Source of the DNA: Streptomyces sp. CMB-StM0423
GTDB lineage: Bacteria; Actinomycetota; Actinomycetes; Streptomycetales; Streptomycetaceae
Direction of reading: 5' to 3'
Assembly: GCF_002847285.1 (NCBI RefSeq)
Contig: NZ_CP025407.1
Span: forward strand, 7,877,001-7,941,000
Length of the DNA: 64,000 nucleotides
Below are positions 41,480-51,182 of this stretch, piece after piece (position 1 is the first letter of the stretch; the number at the start of each line of letters is the position of its first letter). The translations under genes and the position numbers were made by a program. The notes under the pieces were generated by a model. That model ran no database searches, was not told the origin of the DNA, and saw only the letters and a list, made by a program, of their open reading frames with translations.

Positions 41480-43303
41480 TCAGGGGGTGACGACGGCGAA
41501 GTCCGGGTCGGGCTTGTCGAGGACGGACAGCAGGGTGCGCAGCACGCCCAGGTCGCCCGTGTGCTCGATGTCCTCCGGATCCTCACCCGCCAGCAGCGCG
41601 AGCAACTGGGCCTTGGTCAGCGTCAGCGACACGTCGGCCGGCTCTGCGGGATGGCCGTCGAGGCGGTGATGGGTGAAGGCGCCGTGCGAGAGCGTGGCGC
41701 GGTGGTGCTCGGCGAGGTCGGTGACGTGCCAGTCCAGGGTGAGGTGGAGATCCCACGCCCGGGGGCCGTTGACGACGATGGCGACGGAGTCGAGGAGTTG
41801 CTCCACGCTGAGTGCGGCCATCAGGCTGCTCGCGGCGATGTCGGTCCGGCTGACGCCTTCGCGCAGCTCGCGGGCCCCGACGAGATAGCAGTTGCGCCAG
41901 GTCGCGCACTCGGCGCCGTGGCCGAGCCGTTCGAAGACGTCGGCGAGCGTGTTCCTGGCGCCGGTGTGGCCGGGTTCGGCGAAGACCGCGTGCTTGAGGA
42001 GTTGCGCGGCGAAGCGCAGATCGCCGTCCTCGGCGTACGCGCTGGCCTTGGCCACCAGGGCGTCGACGCCGCCCATGCACTCGGCGTAGCGCTTGGCGGT
42101 CTCGGCCGGCGGGTGCTCCCACAGCGAGGCGGGGTGGCCGTCGTACCAGCCGAGGTAGCGCTGGTAGATGGCCTTGACGTTGTGGCTGACGGTGCCGTAG
42201 TAGCCGTGCGTGTGCCAGGCGGCGGCGAGCGACGGCGGCATCTCGATGATCTCGGCGATCTCGGTGCCGGTGTAGCCCTGGTTGGCCAGCCGCAGGGTCT
42301 GGTCGTGGAGATACGCGTACAGGTCCCGCTGCTCGGTCAGGAAGTCGCGCATCGCCTCCTGCCCCCAGGTCGGCCAGTGGTGGGAGGCGAAGAGCACGTC
42401 GGCGCCGGCGGCGAAGAGCCGTAGCGCCTCGTCCAGATAACGGGCCCACACGCGGGCGTCGCGGACGAGGGCACCGCGCAGGGTCAGGATGTTGTGCAGG
42501 TTGTGGGTGGCGTTCTCGGCCATGCACAGCGCGCGGTGGTCGGGCAGCAGGAAGTTCATCTCCGACGGCGCCTCGGTGCCGGGCGTCATCTGGAAGACGA
42601 ACCGCACCCCGTCGACGGTCTCGGTCTGCCCGGTGTGGGTCACGTCCATGGTGGCGGGCAGCAGCGCGGGCGTACCGGTGGAGGCGGTGAAGCCCAGCCC
42701 CATGCCGACCAGCCCCGCGGGGCCGCGCTCCAGGTTCATGCCGCCGTAGTAGAAGCCGCGGCGCAGCATCGCGGTGCCGGCGTAGACGTTCTCCGCCACG
42801 GCGTGCTCCAGATACCCGGCCGGGGCGATGACCGGCACGTCCGCGTCCTCGTCCGGGTCGAGGACCCCGAGGATGCCGCCGAAGTGGTCGAGGTGCGAGT
42901 GCGTGATGACCACGCCGGTGACGGGCCGGTCGCCGCGCTGCGCCCGATACAGGGCCAGCGCGGCGGCGGCGGTCTCCCGCGAGATCAGGGGATCCACGAC
43001 GAGGACGCCGTGATCGCCCTCGATCAGGGTCATGTGGGAGAGGTCGTACCCGCGTACCTGCAGCACGCCCTCGGCCACCTCGTACAGACCGGCGCGTGCG
43101 CACAGCTTCGCCTGCCGCCACAGGCTGGGGTCGACGGTGTCGGGATGGTTGCCATCGGGAAGAGAACTGAGGAAGGCGGTGTCGTCGAAGTCCCACGCCA
43201 CCCGCCCGTCCGCGGCCGTGACCTGCCGTTCGGCGGGTCCGGCGAGGAAGCCGCGGTCGGCGGCCTCGAAGTCCGCGCGGTCGCTGGGATCGGGCGTGGC
43301 CAT
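41480..43303 (-). CDS. Alkyl sulfatase of the BDS1/SdsA1 type
   Basis: A 607-aa metallo-beta-lactamase-fold enzyme. The dinuclear zinc motif THSHLDHFGG is at residues 134-143. Further ligands lie in CMAENATHNLHN and FASHHWPTWG, and alkyl-sulfatase-type dimerisation and C-terminal SCP2-like domains follow (about residues 380-500 and 500-607). It cleaves long-chain alkyl sulfates to alcohol and sulfate. ATG at 43303 gives the family's usual start; a longer frame to 43393 lacks support. No signal peptide is evident. It stands alone. Confidence 0.93.
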   Translation of the reverse strand: MATPDPSDRADFEAADRGFLAGPAERQVTAADGRVAWDFDDTAFLSSLPDGNHPDTVDPSLWRQAKLCARAGLYEVAEGVLQVRGYDLSHMTLIEGDHGVLVVDPLISRETAAAALALYRAQRGDRPVTGVVITHSHLDHFGGILGVLDPDEDADVPVIAPAGYLEHAVAENVYAGTAMLRRGFYYGGMNLERGPAGLVGMGLGFTASTGTPALLPATMDVTHTGQTETVDGVRFVFQMTPGTEAPSEMNFLLPDHRALCMAENATHNLHNILTLRGALVRDARVWARYLDEALRLFAAGADVLFASHHWPTWGQEAMRDFLTEQRDLYAYLHDQTLRLANQGYTGTEIAEIIEMPPSLAAAWHTHGYYGTVSHNVKAIYQRYLGWYDGHPASLWEHPPAETAKRYAECMGGVDALVAKASAYAEDGDLRFAAQLLKHAVFAEPGHTGARNTLADVFERLGHGAECATWRNCYLVGARELREGVSRTDIAASSLMAALSVEQLLDSVAIVVNGPRAWDLHLTLDWHVTDLAEHHRATLSHGAFTHHRLDGHPAEPADVSLTLTKAQLLALLAGEDPEDIEHTGDLGVLRTLLSVLDKPDPDFAVVTP

Positions 43304-43540
43304 ACGGGTCCTCCCACGGGGGTAAGTGCCGTGAGACCAGCCTCTGCCAGGCCCGTACGCCGGACTCTCCGGGCCGGGCCGTTCGAGTGACACGCGTAGA
43401 AGAGCCGGCTCTTCGAACCTGACGATCCGAATCCTTGTGATCGTGTCCCGGTCAGGTCACCAAACAGTCACACCGGAAGACACGAGCCGCCGCAGTCGGA
43501 CAGGATTCATCGGTCCGAACACGTATTTGCTAGGGGAATC

Positions 43541-43819
43541 ATGCACAAGCGCACTGCCCGTGTATCCGCTCTTGCTGCGGCTGCGGCGGCACTGACCTTC
43601 GCCGTGGCCGGTTGCGGTAGCGACAGCGAGCCGGATGAGGCAGCCTGCAAGGAGGCCATCGCCCAGCAGCTCAAGGACGCCGCTGCGGGCAAGGAGGGCG
43701 CCGGCGAAGAGAAGCCTGATGACTGCGAGGGCATCGATGACAAGACTGGCCAGCGTCTGGTGCAGGAGGTCACGGACGAGGAGATGAAGGGCATCGAGGA
43801 GTCCCTCGACGCTCCCTGA
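43541..43819 (+). CDS. Small secreted lipoprotein (92 aa)
   Basis: The signal peptide is followed by a lipobox VAGC (Cys at about residue 25), so the protein is probably lipid-anchored on the outer face of the membrane. The mature part is acidic, with a second and third Cys (ACKEAI, DDCEGI) that could form a disulfide, and a short helical tail. No function is recognised. The AGGGGAATC upstream of the ATG is a weak ribosome-binding site. Confidence 0.78.
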   Translation: MHKRTARVSALAAAAAALTFAVAGCGSDSEPDEAACKEAIAQQLKDAAAGKEGAGEEKPDDCEGIDDKTGQRLVQEVTDEEMKGIEESLDAP

Positions 43820-43969
43820 CCGAAACCGGCGCCTGCCCGGCACGGGGGCGAACAAGCCCTGCGCGCCGGGCGGGCCCCGCTTCGGCCAACCGGGCGGTCC
43901 ACAGGATCCGTAAGGACGGTTCCGCACCCCGGCCCGCATGATCGCGGCACCGGTGCGCAGCCTCCCGGC

Positions 43970-44476
43970 ATGAACAAGATCAGCCGCATCCTGCGCGCGA
44001 AACCGTCGACCGCGGCCGCCACCCTGGCCCTCCTGACAGCGGCCACCCTCGGCGCCACGACGGCCGAGGCCGCCGCCGCCGACTCCGCTCCCGCAGCAGC
44101 GCCGACGCTGCGCGAGCAGGCCGACGCCCTCATGAACCTCACCTACGGGTCATTCGCCGAAACCCCGCACGTCCCCCCGTTCAACTGGACGACCGACGGC
44201 TGCTCCGTCCCCACCGGCTACGCCCCGTACAGCGACGTGTTCCGCCCCGCGTGCGTCCTCCACGACTTCGGCTACCGGAACTACGGAGCCGACCACGAGC
44301 TGAAGCTGAGCCCCACCCGCGAGACCAAGAACTGGATCGACGGCCGCTTCCGCACCGAAATGCGCCGCATCTGCGACGACCGCGACACCTCCCGCCTTTC
44401 CCACCTCACCTGCGTCAACGCCGCCGAGGCGTACTACGAGGCGGTCCAACTGGGCGGCGACAACGCGTTCTTCTAA
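43970..44476 (+). CDS. Secreted prokaryotic phospholipase A2
   Basis: A 168-aa protein with a Sec signal peptide (cleavage near residue 37) and a prokaryotic PLA2 domain. The catalytic CVLHDFGY is at residues 95-102 (His98-Asp99 pair). Cys78 (DGCSVP) and the later Cys residues are suited to disulfides. It hydrolyses the sn-2 ester of phospholipids in a calcium-dependent way. Length and motif agree with the Streptomyces violaceoruber enzyme type. Confidence 0.93.
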   Translation: MNKISRILRAKPSTAAATLALLTAATLGATTAEAAAADSAPAAAPTLREQADALMNLTYGSFAETPHVPPFNWTTDGCSVPTGYAPYSDVFRPACVLHDFGYRNYGADHELKLSPTRETKNWIDGRFRTEMRRICDDRDTSRLSHLTCVNAAEAYYEAVQLGGDNAFF

Positions 44477-44681
44477 AGCCCACCGAACAAGCGGAGACCA
44501 GCGCGCCCCCCGGCTGCTCTCCGCCCAGCGGCAGACTGCACCCGTGCCCTACGCCGGAGGAACGCGACCCTGAGCGCGCCGGAGCGGGCGCCGACCGTAC
44601 CGCGGGGGTGCACGCCGTGCGGGGGGAGACTCCCGGCAGCCGGCGCGCCACCGCGTCACCCGCCGACGTCCGCAGCGCGGA

Positions 44682-44996
44682 TCATGCCTGGCCGGTCTCG
44701 AAGTGGGTGATCTTGCCGTCGGTGACGGTGAAGGTCCAGCGGGTGTGCATGGTGCCCCACGTGGTGTTCGTGTACGTGGCGACCAGAGAGCGGCCGTCGG
44801 CGGACACGGTTTCGATGTCCATCCGGCCCTCCGCCGAGAAGATCTCCCGCTCGGTCCAGGGCACGAGGCCGTAGTCGGTGCCGTCGTCGGACATCGTGGC
44901 GTCGTCGGTGAGCACGGCGAAGAACGCGCCGCGGTCGCCGGCGTTGACGGCGGCGACGAAGACCGCCACCGCCGGGTCGAGGGTCCGCGGGGACAT
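44682..44996 (-). CDS. SnoaL-like/NTF2-fold protein
   Basis: A 104-aa small cone-fold protein: VAVFVAAVNAGDRGAFFAVLTDDATMSDDG at the N-terminus and WTFTVTDGKITHFETGQA at the end. The fold is used by SnoaL-type cyclases, isomerases and many uncharacterised proteins. It lies 87 bases downstream of an SDR gene on the same strand and is probably co-transcribed. Confidence 0.82.
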   Translation of the reverse strand: MSPRTLDPAVAVFVAAVNAGDRGAFFAVLTDDATMSDDGTDYGLVPWTEREIFSAEGRMDIETVSADGRSLVATYTNTTWGTMHTRWTFTVTDGKITHFETGQA

Positions 44997-45083
44997 GAGT
45001 GACTCCCATGGGTCGTTGGCGAGTGAGTGCCGGCCGGTAGGCCGTGGGCGGCGGGAAGCGGTGGTCGCTGCCCTGCCCGCCCT

Positions 45084-45848
45084 TCAGCGCGTGGTGTAGC
45101 CGCCGTTGAGGAACAGCGTCTGGCCGTTGGCCCACCAGCCGTCCGTGAGCAGGTGGCGGACCCAGGGAACGATGTCCTCGATCCTCGTCAGCTCGCCGTT
45201 CATGGCCGAGGACTTGTGGTACGCGATCGAGTCGGGGTCCTCGGCCGGGTAGAAGAACGGGGTGTCCATCGGTCCCGGGGCGATGTTGTTGACCGAGACG
45301 TTGCGGCCGAACAGCTCTTTCGAGAGTGCCCGGGTGAAGTGCTCGACCGGGGCCTTGCTCCCGGCGTAGGCGGAGTACAGACCGGTGTACGCGGCGAGCA
45401 GGGAGGTGAGCACCGTGACGATCCTCCCGCCGTCCTCGATGCGCCGCGCGGCCTCGCGCATCACGAAGAACGCCGCCTTGCAGTTGACCGCGAACATTCG
45501 GTCGTACTCCTCCTCGGTGATGTCGGCCAGCGGCTTCTTCAGCACCATGCCGGCGGTGTTGACGCTGTAGTCGAGCCTGCCGAAGCGGTCGACGACGGTG
45601 TCGAAGACGCGCTCGACCTCCGCGGGCCTGGTCAGGTCGGCCTGGACGGCGAAGGCTTCGCCGGGGCCGCCGTTGATCCGCGCGACCACGTCCTCCGCCT
45701 TGGCCCGGGAGGAGTCGCTGTTGTAGTGCACGGCGACCAAGGCACCCTCCGTGCCCAGGGCCGTGCTGATCAGGGCGCCTAGATTGCGCGATGCGCCGCC
45801 GACGAAGGCGGCCTTGCCGCTGAGCGGGTTGTCCGAGGGGTACGCCAT
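45084..45848 (-). CDS. Short-chain dehydrogenase/reductase
   Basis: A 254-aa SDR. The NAD(P)-binding GGASRNLG is at 17-24 (a variant of TGxxxGxG), with NTAG at 97-100. The catalytic Ser149, Tyr161 and Lys165 are in SLLAAYTGLYSAYAGSK. NNIAPGPMDTPFF is in the substrate region. It reduces or oxidises a carbonyl/alcohol; the substrate is unknown. The AraC-family gene 175 bases upstream on the same strand is a likely regulator. Confidence 0.92.
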   Translation of the reverse strand: MAYPSDNPLSGKAAFVGGASRNLGALISTALGTEGALVAVHYNSDSSRAKAEDVVARINGGPGEAFAVQADLTRPAEVERVFDTVVDRFGRLDYSVNTAGMVLKKPLADITEEEYDRMFAVNCKAAFFVMREAARRIEDGGRIVTVLTSLLAAYTGLYSAYAGSKAPVEHFTRALSKELFGRNVSVNNIAPGPMDTPFFYPAEDPDSIAYHKSSAMNGELTRIEDIVPWVRHLLTDGWWANGQTLFLNGGYTTR

Positions 45849-46023
45849 GACGGTCTCCTGCGGTGTCGCACGGGTGGCACGGCCCGGTGCTCCGGGTCAC
45901 GCCACCACCCTCGCCGCAGCACGGGTCGCAGTTCTTGAACGATCAGCGCACCCGTGGAACGAACCGCTCACCCCTCACCGGCGTACCCCGCCAAGCACGC
46001 CGACCCGAGCAGAACGGCTGTCG

Positions 46024-46893
46024 TCAATCCCCGCTCTCCCGCAGCATCTGCGGGGTGACCCCGCCGTGCCGCCGCATCATCCGCGTGAGATGGCTCTGGT
46101 CCGCGAAGCCGGCCTCCGTCGCGATGTTCGCGATCGGCCTCTCGGTGTGCAGCAGCGCGCGGCGCGCCCGCTCCAGCCGCTGCTGGAGCACGAACTGGTG
46201 CGGGGACTGCCCGGTGGAGGCCCGGAAGAGCCGGGTGAAGTGGGAGGTGCTCACGCCCGCGACCGCGGCCAGCTCCGCCAAGGCCATCCGCTCGGCGAGG
46301 TTGGCGTGGATGTAGTCCATGACCTGCGCCAGCCGCCGCGACGGCATCGCGCCGTCCCGCTCCGCGGTGCCCCGTCCTGCGCTCGCCCTGCGCACCACCA
46401 CGGCGGCCGCCGCCTGCACCAGCGACTGCGCGTAGAGCGAGTCGGCCGGGCCGGGGCGCGCGTACTCGGAGGCGAGCCGTTCCATCAGCTTCGTCAGCAG
46501 CGGGTCGGTGAAGTGGAAGCGCGGCGCCAGCTCGAACCGCCCCCGGCGGCCGTCCTCCGCCGCCATCTGCTCCAGCCACGCCGGTTCCAGCCCCAGCAAC
46601 AGCAGCTCGACGTCCTCCTGCCAGCGCGGCCGCGAGGCCCAGCCCGCCGGATTGATCAGCGCCTCCCCGGAGTGGAACCGCTCACGCCGGGCCGCCCCGT
46701 CCGCGGACCAACGCAGGTTCGCCGACCGCCCGGTGTGCACCACCAGCACGTGTACCGGTGGCCCGACCGGCAGCGGCGCCGTGTCCGACACCCCGGCGGC
46801 CCGCTCCACCGCCCGTTCCACCACCGCGTGGCCCAACTCCCGGCCGCTGCCGTGCAGACACGTCAAATGAGGCTTTATGCATGAACCGCTCAC
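46024..46893 (-). CDS. AraC-family transcriptional regulator
   Basis: About 289 aa from GTG 46893 (a frame to GTG 46965 is also open; neither start has a strong ribosome-binding site). An N-terminal cupin-like sensor domain (VHVLVVHTG, FHSGEALINPAG) precedes a C-terminal AraC DNA-binding domain with two HTHs (MALAELAAVAGVSTSHFTRLF and PIANIATEAGFADQSHLTRMM). It probably regulates the SDR and SnoaL-like genes downstream. Confidence 0.9.
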   Translation of the reverse strand: MSGSCIKPHLTCLHGSGRELGHAVVERAVERAAGVSDTAPLPVGPPVHVLVVHTGRSANLRWSADGAARRERFHSGEALINPAGWASRPRWQEDVELLLLGLEPAWLEQMAAEDGRRGRFELAPRFHFTDPLLTKLMERLASEYARPGPADSLYAQSLVQAAAAVVVRRASAGRGTAERDGAMPSRRLAQVMDYIHANLAERMALAELAAVAGVSTSHFTRLFRASTGQSPHQFVLQQRLERARRALLHTERPIANIATEAGFADQSHLTRMMRRHGGVTPQMLRESGD

Positions 46894-47071
46894 CGCGCCA
46901 TTCTCGCGCCGACCCACCCCGACCGCGGTGAAAGCCCGCGCCCCCCCGTCGACCTCGGCGTTCACCGCCCGCGGCCACCACGGCGACGTGTATCCTGCCG
47001 CGCCGAACTCCCTCGCCGCGGTGGTCCGCCGATCCGGTCCCGGCTGCGCCGGGTCGAGTGCCGCCGGGCGG

Positions 47072-48325
47072 CTACTGGACCCCGATGTGCACCGGGCCTC
47101 CCGTGGGGGAGACGCCGTTCAGCACGGCCGACGGGATCCGGAAGGCGCGGCCGGGGGCGGCCGGCCAGGGGAGCCGGCGGGTGGTGACGGTGCCGGAGTC
47201 CTGCCGGACGGTGATCCTGGGGAAGCGGACGAAGGTGTCCGTCCACAGCAGCAGCCGGCCGTGGGGCGGTGCCGGATCGCCGGGACGCAGGATCTGCGGG
47301 GCGATCCAGCGGAACGGGGCGTCCGCGATCAGGGGTACGCCTTCGGCCGGCTCGCGTTCGCCGCTCAGGTGGCGGCGGACCTGCTCGGCGACGTGGCGGC
47401 CGTCGAGGGCGGCGATGTCCGCGGTGTCCACCGGATGCAGGAGGTTGCCGGCGGCGTAGACCCCCGGACTGCTGGTGCGCAGTGCCGTGTCCGTGAGCGG
47501 ACCGAGGGTGCCGGGGTCGAGGGTGAGGCCGGCCGCGCGGGCCAGTTCGTGGTCCGGGATCCAGTCGCCGGTGAAGACCACCGTGTCGCAGGCGACCGTG
47601 CGGCGGCGCCCGGTGTCGAGGTGCTCGATCTCCACGGCCTCGCAGCGGTTCTTGCCGATGATGCGGGTGACGCGGGTACGGGTGGCCACGGGCACGCGCA
47701 GCGCCGTCCGCCCGGCGGCGTTGAACGCGGCGTAGGACTCCGCCTTCGGGTGCTCGCTGATCATCAGGGCGGGGGTGCAGCCGGCTTCGCGGAGGGTGAG
47801 GGCCGCGGACCAGCTCACGAGTTCGCCGCCGACGATCACGGCGCGTCTGCCGACGGGGCGATGGTGGAGGTGGACGAGATTCTGCAACTGACCGGTGGTG
47901 AGGACCCCTTCGGGGCGGTCCCCGGGGATGCGGCGTGCGGTGCGGGGGCGCTCCCGTGCGCCGGTGGCCAGCACGATCGCCCTTGCCCGGATGCGGTAGC
48001 GGCCCTCGGGGCTGGTGACCTCGACCGTATCCGCGCCGGACCAGCCGGTCACGGTGGTACGCGTACGGATCTCGGCCCCTGCCGCGGCGGCCCGGTCGAC
48101 GAGGCGGCGAGCGTACGCGGGCCCGGACAGCACGCGGCGAAGGTCACGCAGCCCGTAACCGGTGTGGTCGCTGTGCCGGGGGACGCCGCCGGCGGCCGGC
48201 TCGCGGTCGACGACCAGGACCGTGCCGGCCTGGCCCGGGGCCAGATCGGCGGCGGCGGTCAGCCCGGCGGGGCCGGCGCCGATCACGAGCACGTCGGGAG
48301 TGGTCAGAGGCGGCTGGTGAGTCAT
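47072..48325 (-). CDS. FAD/NAD(P)-dependent oxidoreductase (GlpB-like partner)
   Basis: A 417-aa pyridine-nucleotide-disulfide-type flavoprotein. An FAD dinucleotide motif (VIGAGPAGLTAAADL at about 14-28), ATGARERPR, an NAD-site region GRRAVIVGGELVSWSAAL, and the C-terminal FAD motif GVYAAGNLLHPVDTADIA are visible. No CxxxxC redox disulfide is seen. The ATG overlaps the end of the GlpA-like gene by 4 nt. In several anaerobic bacteria such a protein pairs with a GlpA-like dehydrogenase behind glpK. Here it is the last gene of the four-gene chain. Confidence 0.85.
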   Translation of the reverse strand: MTHQPPLTTPDVLVIGAGPAGLTAAADLAPGQAGTVLVVDREPAAGGVPRHSDHTGYGLRDLRRVLSGPAYARRLVDRAAAAGAEIRTRTTVTGWSGADTVEVTSPEGRYRIRARAIVLATGARERPRTARRIPGDRPEGVLTTGQLQNLVHLHHRPVGRRAVIVGGELVSWSAALTLREAGCTPALMISEHPKAESYAAFNAAGRTALRVPVATRTRVTRIIGKNRCEAVEIEHLDTGRRRTVACDTVVFTGDWIPDHELARAAGLTLDPGTLGPLTDTALRTSSPGVYAAGNLLHPVDTADIAALDGRHVAEQVRRHLSGEREPAEGVPLIADAPFRWIAPQILRPGDPAPPHGRLLLWTDTFVRFPRITVRQDSGTVTTRRLPWPAAPGRAFRIPSAVLNGVSPTGGPVHIGVQ

Positions 48326-49758
48326 CGGTCGTCCCCGCTGTGGTGGTGGCAGCCGTCGTGGGTGTGGTGCCGCTCGTACAGGGCGGCGACGGCCGCGCCG
48401 CAGTAGAAGCCCTGGCAGCGGCCGTTCATGGCGCGGGTCCTGCGGCGCAGGCCGTCCAGGTTGCGCGCGGGGACGGCGGCGTGGCAGGCGTCGCGGATCT
48501 CGCCTTCGGTGACCCGCTCGCAGAAGCAGGTGAGGGTGCCGTAGGCGGGGTCGCGGGCGATCAGACCGGCGTCCTGGTACGGGCGCGGGGAGGCTTCGCC
48601 GATGTTGGGCATCCGCGGCGGCTCGGGCAGTGTCTCGCGCGCCCGCATGGCCAGGCCCGCGTCTGCCAGCAGCCCGCGGACGTGCTCGGCGATGGCCATG
48701 CCGGCGGTCAGCCCCGTGGAGCGGATGCCGCCGACGAGGACGTAGCGCTGCTGCGGTTCGGTCTCGATGAGGTAGTCGGGGTGGTCGATCGCGGCGCGCA
48801 GACCCGCGTAGCCGGCGGTGACCTCTTCGGCGAGCAGGCGCGGCATCAGGCGCGCACCCTTGGCGAGGAGGAAGTCGAAGCCCTCTTCCGACGTGGCCGT
48901 GGCGGTGCGGTCGGTGAGGTCCTCGGCGGTAGGGCCGAGCATCACGTTGCCGTAGACGGTCGGGGCGATGAGCACGCCCTTGCCACGGGACGAGGGCACC
49001 GGAAGGATGATCTTGTTGGCGAGCGGGCGGGCCAGCTTGTCGAAGACGAAGAGCTCGCCGCGGCGGGGGGTGACGGTGAAGCGGTCGTGCCCGAAGAGGC
49101 GGTCGACGTGGTCGGCCCCGAGGCCGGCCGCGTTGACGACCCAGCGGGCCCGCACGTCACCGGCCGCCGTGTGCAGGGTGGTCGCCTCGTCTCGCTCGTC
49201 GATGCCGGTGACGGCGTGCCGGAGCAGGAGGGTGGCGCCGCGCTGCTGTGCGTCGGTGGCCAGCGCGAGGTTGGTGGTCCAGGTGCAGATGATGGCCTCG
49301 TCCGGGACGGTCAGACCGCCCAGCGCACCCTCTCCGAGGTCGGGGAGGTCCCGGTAGACCTCGTCGGGGCCGACGATCCGGCAGCGCTCGTAGCCGTTGG
49401 CCTCGGCCTTCTCCTTCAGCCCGGGCAGAGCCTCAAGTTCCTCGCCGGTCCACGCCACCAGGATGGCTCCGGTGCGTTCCACGGGGATGCCGGTGGCCTC
49501 GGCGTACGCGCCGAGCAACCGGCAGCCGCGGGCGACCAGTTCGGACTCCAGCGTGCCGGGCTTGGCGTCGAAGCCGGTGTGGAGGATGGCGGTGTTGGCC
49601 TTGCTGGTGCCGTCGCCCACGTCGTCGCGGGCTTCGAGCAGGGCGACGGCGAGGTCGTATCCGGACAGGTCGCGGGCGATGGCCGCGCCGACGATGCCTC
49701 CGCCGATCACCGCGACATCGAAGACGCCGTCGTGCGGACGATGGGGGGTGGCGGTCAT
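48322..49758 (-). CDS. GlpA-like FAD dehydrogenase with BFD-type [2Fe-2S] domain
   Basis: A 478-aa glycerol-3-phosphate-dehydrogenase-family protein. The FAD-binding VIGGGIVGAAIARDLSGYDL is near residues 16-35. SKANTAILHTGFDAKPGTLE and GGIRSTGLTAGMAIAEHV are typical of the GlpA/L-2-hydroxyglutarate oxidase type. At the C-terminus a BFD-like domain supplies four Cys (CFCERV and GRCQGFYC). A His-rich tail (HHTHDGCHHHSG) ends the protein. It probably oxidises a phosphorylated polyol made by the kinase encoded just upstream. It overlaps both neighbours by 4 nt. Confidence 0.88.
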   Translation of the reverse strand: MTATPHRPHDGVFDVAVIGGGIVGAAIARDLSGYDLAVALLEARDDVGDGTSKANTAILHTGFDAKPGTLESELVARGCRLLGAYAEATGIPVERTGAILVAWTGEELEALPGLKEKAEANGYERCRIVGPDEVYRDLPDLGEGALGGLTVPDEAIICTWTTNLALATDAQQRGATLLLRHAVTGIDERDEATTLHTAAGDVRARWVVNAAGLGADHVDRLFGHDRFTVTPRRGELFVFDKLARPLANKIILPVPSSRGKGVLIAPTVYGNVMLGPTAEDLTDRTATATSEEGFDFLLAKGARLMPRLLAEEVTAGYAGLRAAIDHPDYLIETEPQQRYVLVGGIRSTGLTAGMAIAEHVRGLLADAGLAMRARETLPEPPRMPNIGEASPRPYQDAGLIARDPAYGTLTCFCERVTEGEIRDACHAAVPARNLDGLRRRTRAMNGRCQGFYCGAAVAALYERHHTHDGCHHHSGDDR

Positions 49759-51182
49759 GTGTGATCTCCCTTGGCGGCTTCGGCCGCGGCGGCCCACGCG
49801 GTACGGAACTCCGCGGCGCGTTCCCGGGACCAGTGCGGCTCGTAGACGGTGGTGGGCTGCCAGTCGCCTACCGCCTCCTTGAGGCTGAGCGCTGGATCGA
49901 GGGCGCAGCGCGCCAGGGCGGCCGCGCCCAGAGGGGTGGCGTGGCCGTGCGGGTAGATGTCCACGGGGATCTGCGCGATGTCGGCCTGGGCCTGCATGAG
50001 GGCGGCGGAGTTGGTCAGGCCGCCGTCCGCGCGCAGCCGGGTCAGCGGCCTGCCGATGTCGCCGGCCACCAGCGTGCACAGCTCGGCGACCTGCGCCGCG
50101 ATGCCCTGCAGCACCGCGGCGACGAGGTGCTCGCGGCGGGTTGCCAGCGTCATGCCCGTAAAGGAGGCGGTGGCGTCCGGGGCCCACCACGGGGCGGCCA
50201 GGCCGGCGAACGCGGGGACGCACAGCACCCCTTCCGTATCGGCGGCGGCGAGCGCGTCCAGTTCGGTCGCGGACCGTACGAGGCCGAGGTCCTCAAGCCA
50301 GCGCACCGCGGAGGCGACGGTGTACACCTGCCCGTCCACGCAGTACGTGCGCCGGCCGTGCCGCTGCCAGGCCACCGACGTGGTCAGTCCGGCGCCGGAA
50401 CGCACCGGGTTCGGGCCGGTGTTGGCGAGCAGGAACGCCCCGGTTCCGTAGGTGCACTTGGCGGAGCCCGGCTCCAGGCAGCCCTCGGCGACCAGCGCCG
50501 CCTGCTGGTCGACGACGAGGCCGGCCACGGGCACCTCCGGGCCGAAGGCCCGGGTGGTACCGGCGATCTCGTCGGAGGCGACGATGCGGGGCAGTCGCTC
50601 GCCGCCCAGGCCGAACAGGCCGAGCAGTTCGTCGTCCCAGGTGGCGCTGTCGAGATCGAGGACCAGGGAGCGGCTGGCGGTGGCGGCGTCGGTCACGAAC
50701 TCCCCGGTGAGGTGGTGCACCAGCCAGGTGTCGGTGGTCGTCACCACCCCGTCGCGGGTGAGGTGGCGGCGCAGCCAGGCCATCTTGGGTGCGGAGAAGT
50801 ACGGATCGAGAACGAGCCCGGTGCGCCGCGCGATCTCGTCGGCCCGGTCGGCCAGTTCCGCGCAGACGGACTCCGCCCGCCGGTCCTGCCAGACGAGGGC
50901 CGGGGACAGCGGTGCTCCGGTGGCCGGATCCCAGGCCAGAACGGTTTCCCCCTGGTTGGCCAGGGCTACGCAGTCGATCGGCCGGCCGGCCTCGCGGACG
51001 GCCCGGCGGCCGGTGCCGAGGACGGAGCGGAGCAGTTCGTGCGGGTCCTGCTCGACGCCTCCGCCGGGGAGGTAGGCCGGACGGATCGTCTCCTCGGCGA
51101 TCGAGACGATCCCCTCCTCGGCGTCGACGACGATGGCCTTGGTGCCGGAGGTGCCCTGGTCGATGGCGAGGATCGTGCTCAT
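49755..51182 (-). CDS. FGGY-family kinase, glycerol-kinase-like
   Basis: A 475-aa sugar/polyol kinase. The N-terminal ATPase motif AIDQGTSGTKAIVVD is at residues 6-20, with the LVWQDRRA, YFSAPKMAWL and YGTGAFLL regions and the C-terminal RADGGLTNSAALMQAQADI. It is closest in style to glycerol kinase (GVEQDP, QGE, FSAPKMAWL). It phosphorylates glycerol or a related polyol. The ATG overlaps the permease gene by 4 nt. The glycerol facilitator normally found with glpK is absent; an APC-type permease is upstream instead. Confidence 0.9.
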   Translation of the reverse strand: MSTILAIDQGTSGTKAIVVDAEEGIVSIAEETIRPAYLPGGGVEQDPHELLRSVLGTGRRAVREAGRPIDCVALANQGETVLAWDPATGAPLSPALVWQDRRAESVCAELADRADEIARRTGLVLDPYFSAPKMAWLRRHLTRDGVVTTTDTWLVHHLTGEFVTDAATASRSLVLDLDSATWDDELLGLFGLGGERLPRIVASDEIAGTTRAFGPEVPVAGLVVDQQAALVAEGCLEPGSAKCTYGTGAFLLANTGPNPVRSGAGLTTSVAWQRHGRRTYCVDGQVYTVASAVRWLEDLGLVRSATELDALAAADTEGVLCVPAFAGLAAPWWAPDATASFTGMTLATRREHLVAAVLQGIAAQVAELCTLVAGDIGRPLTRLRADGGLTNSAALMQAQADIAQIPVDIYPHGHATPLGAAALARCALDPALSLKEAVGDWQPTTVYEPHWSRERAAEFRTAWAAAAEAAKGDHT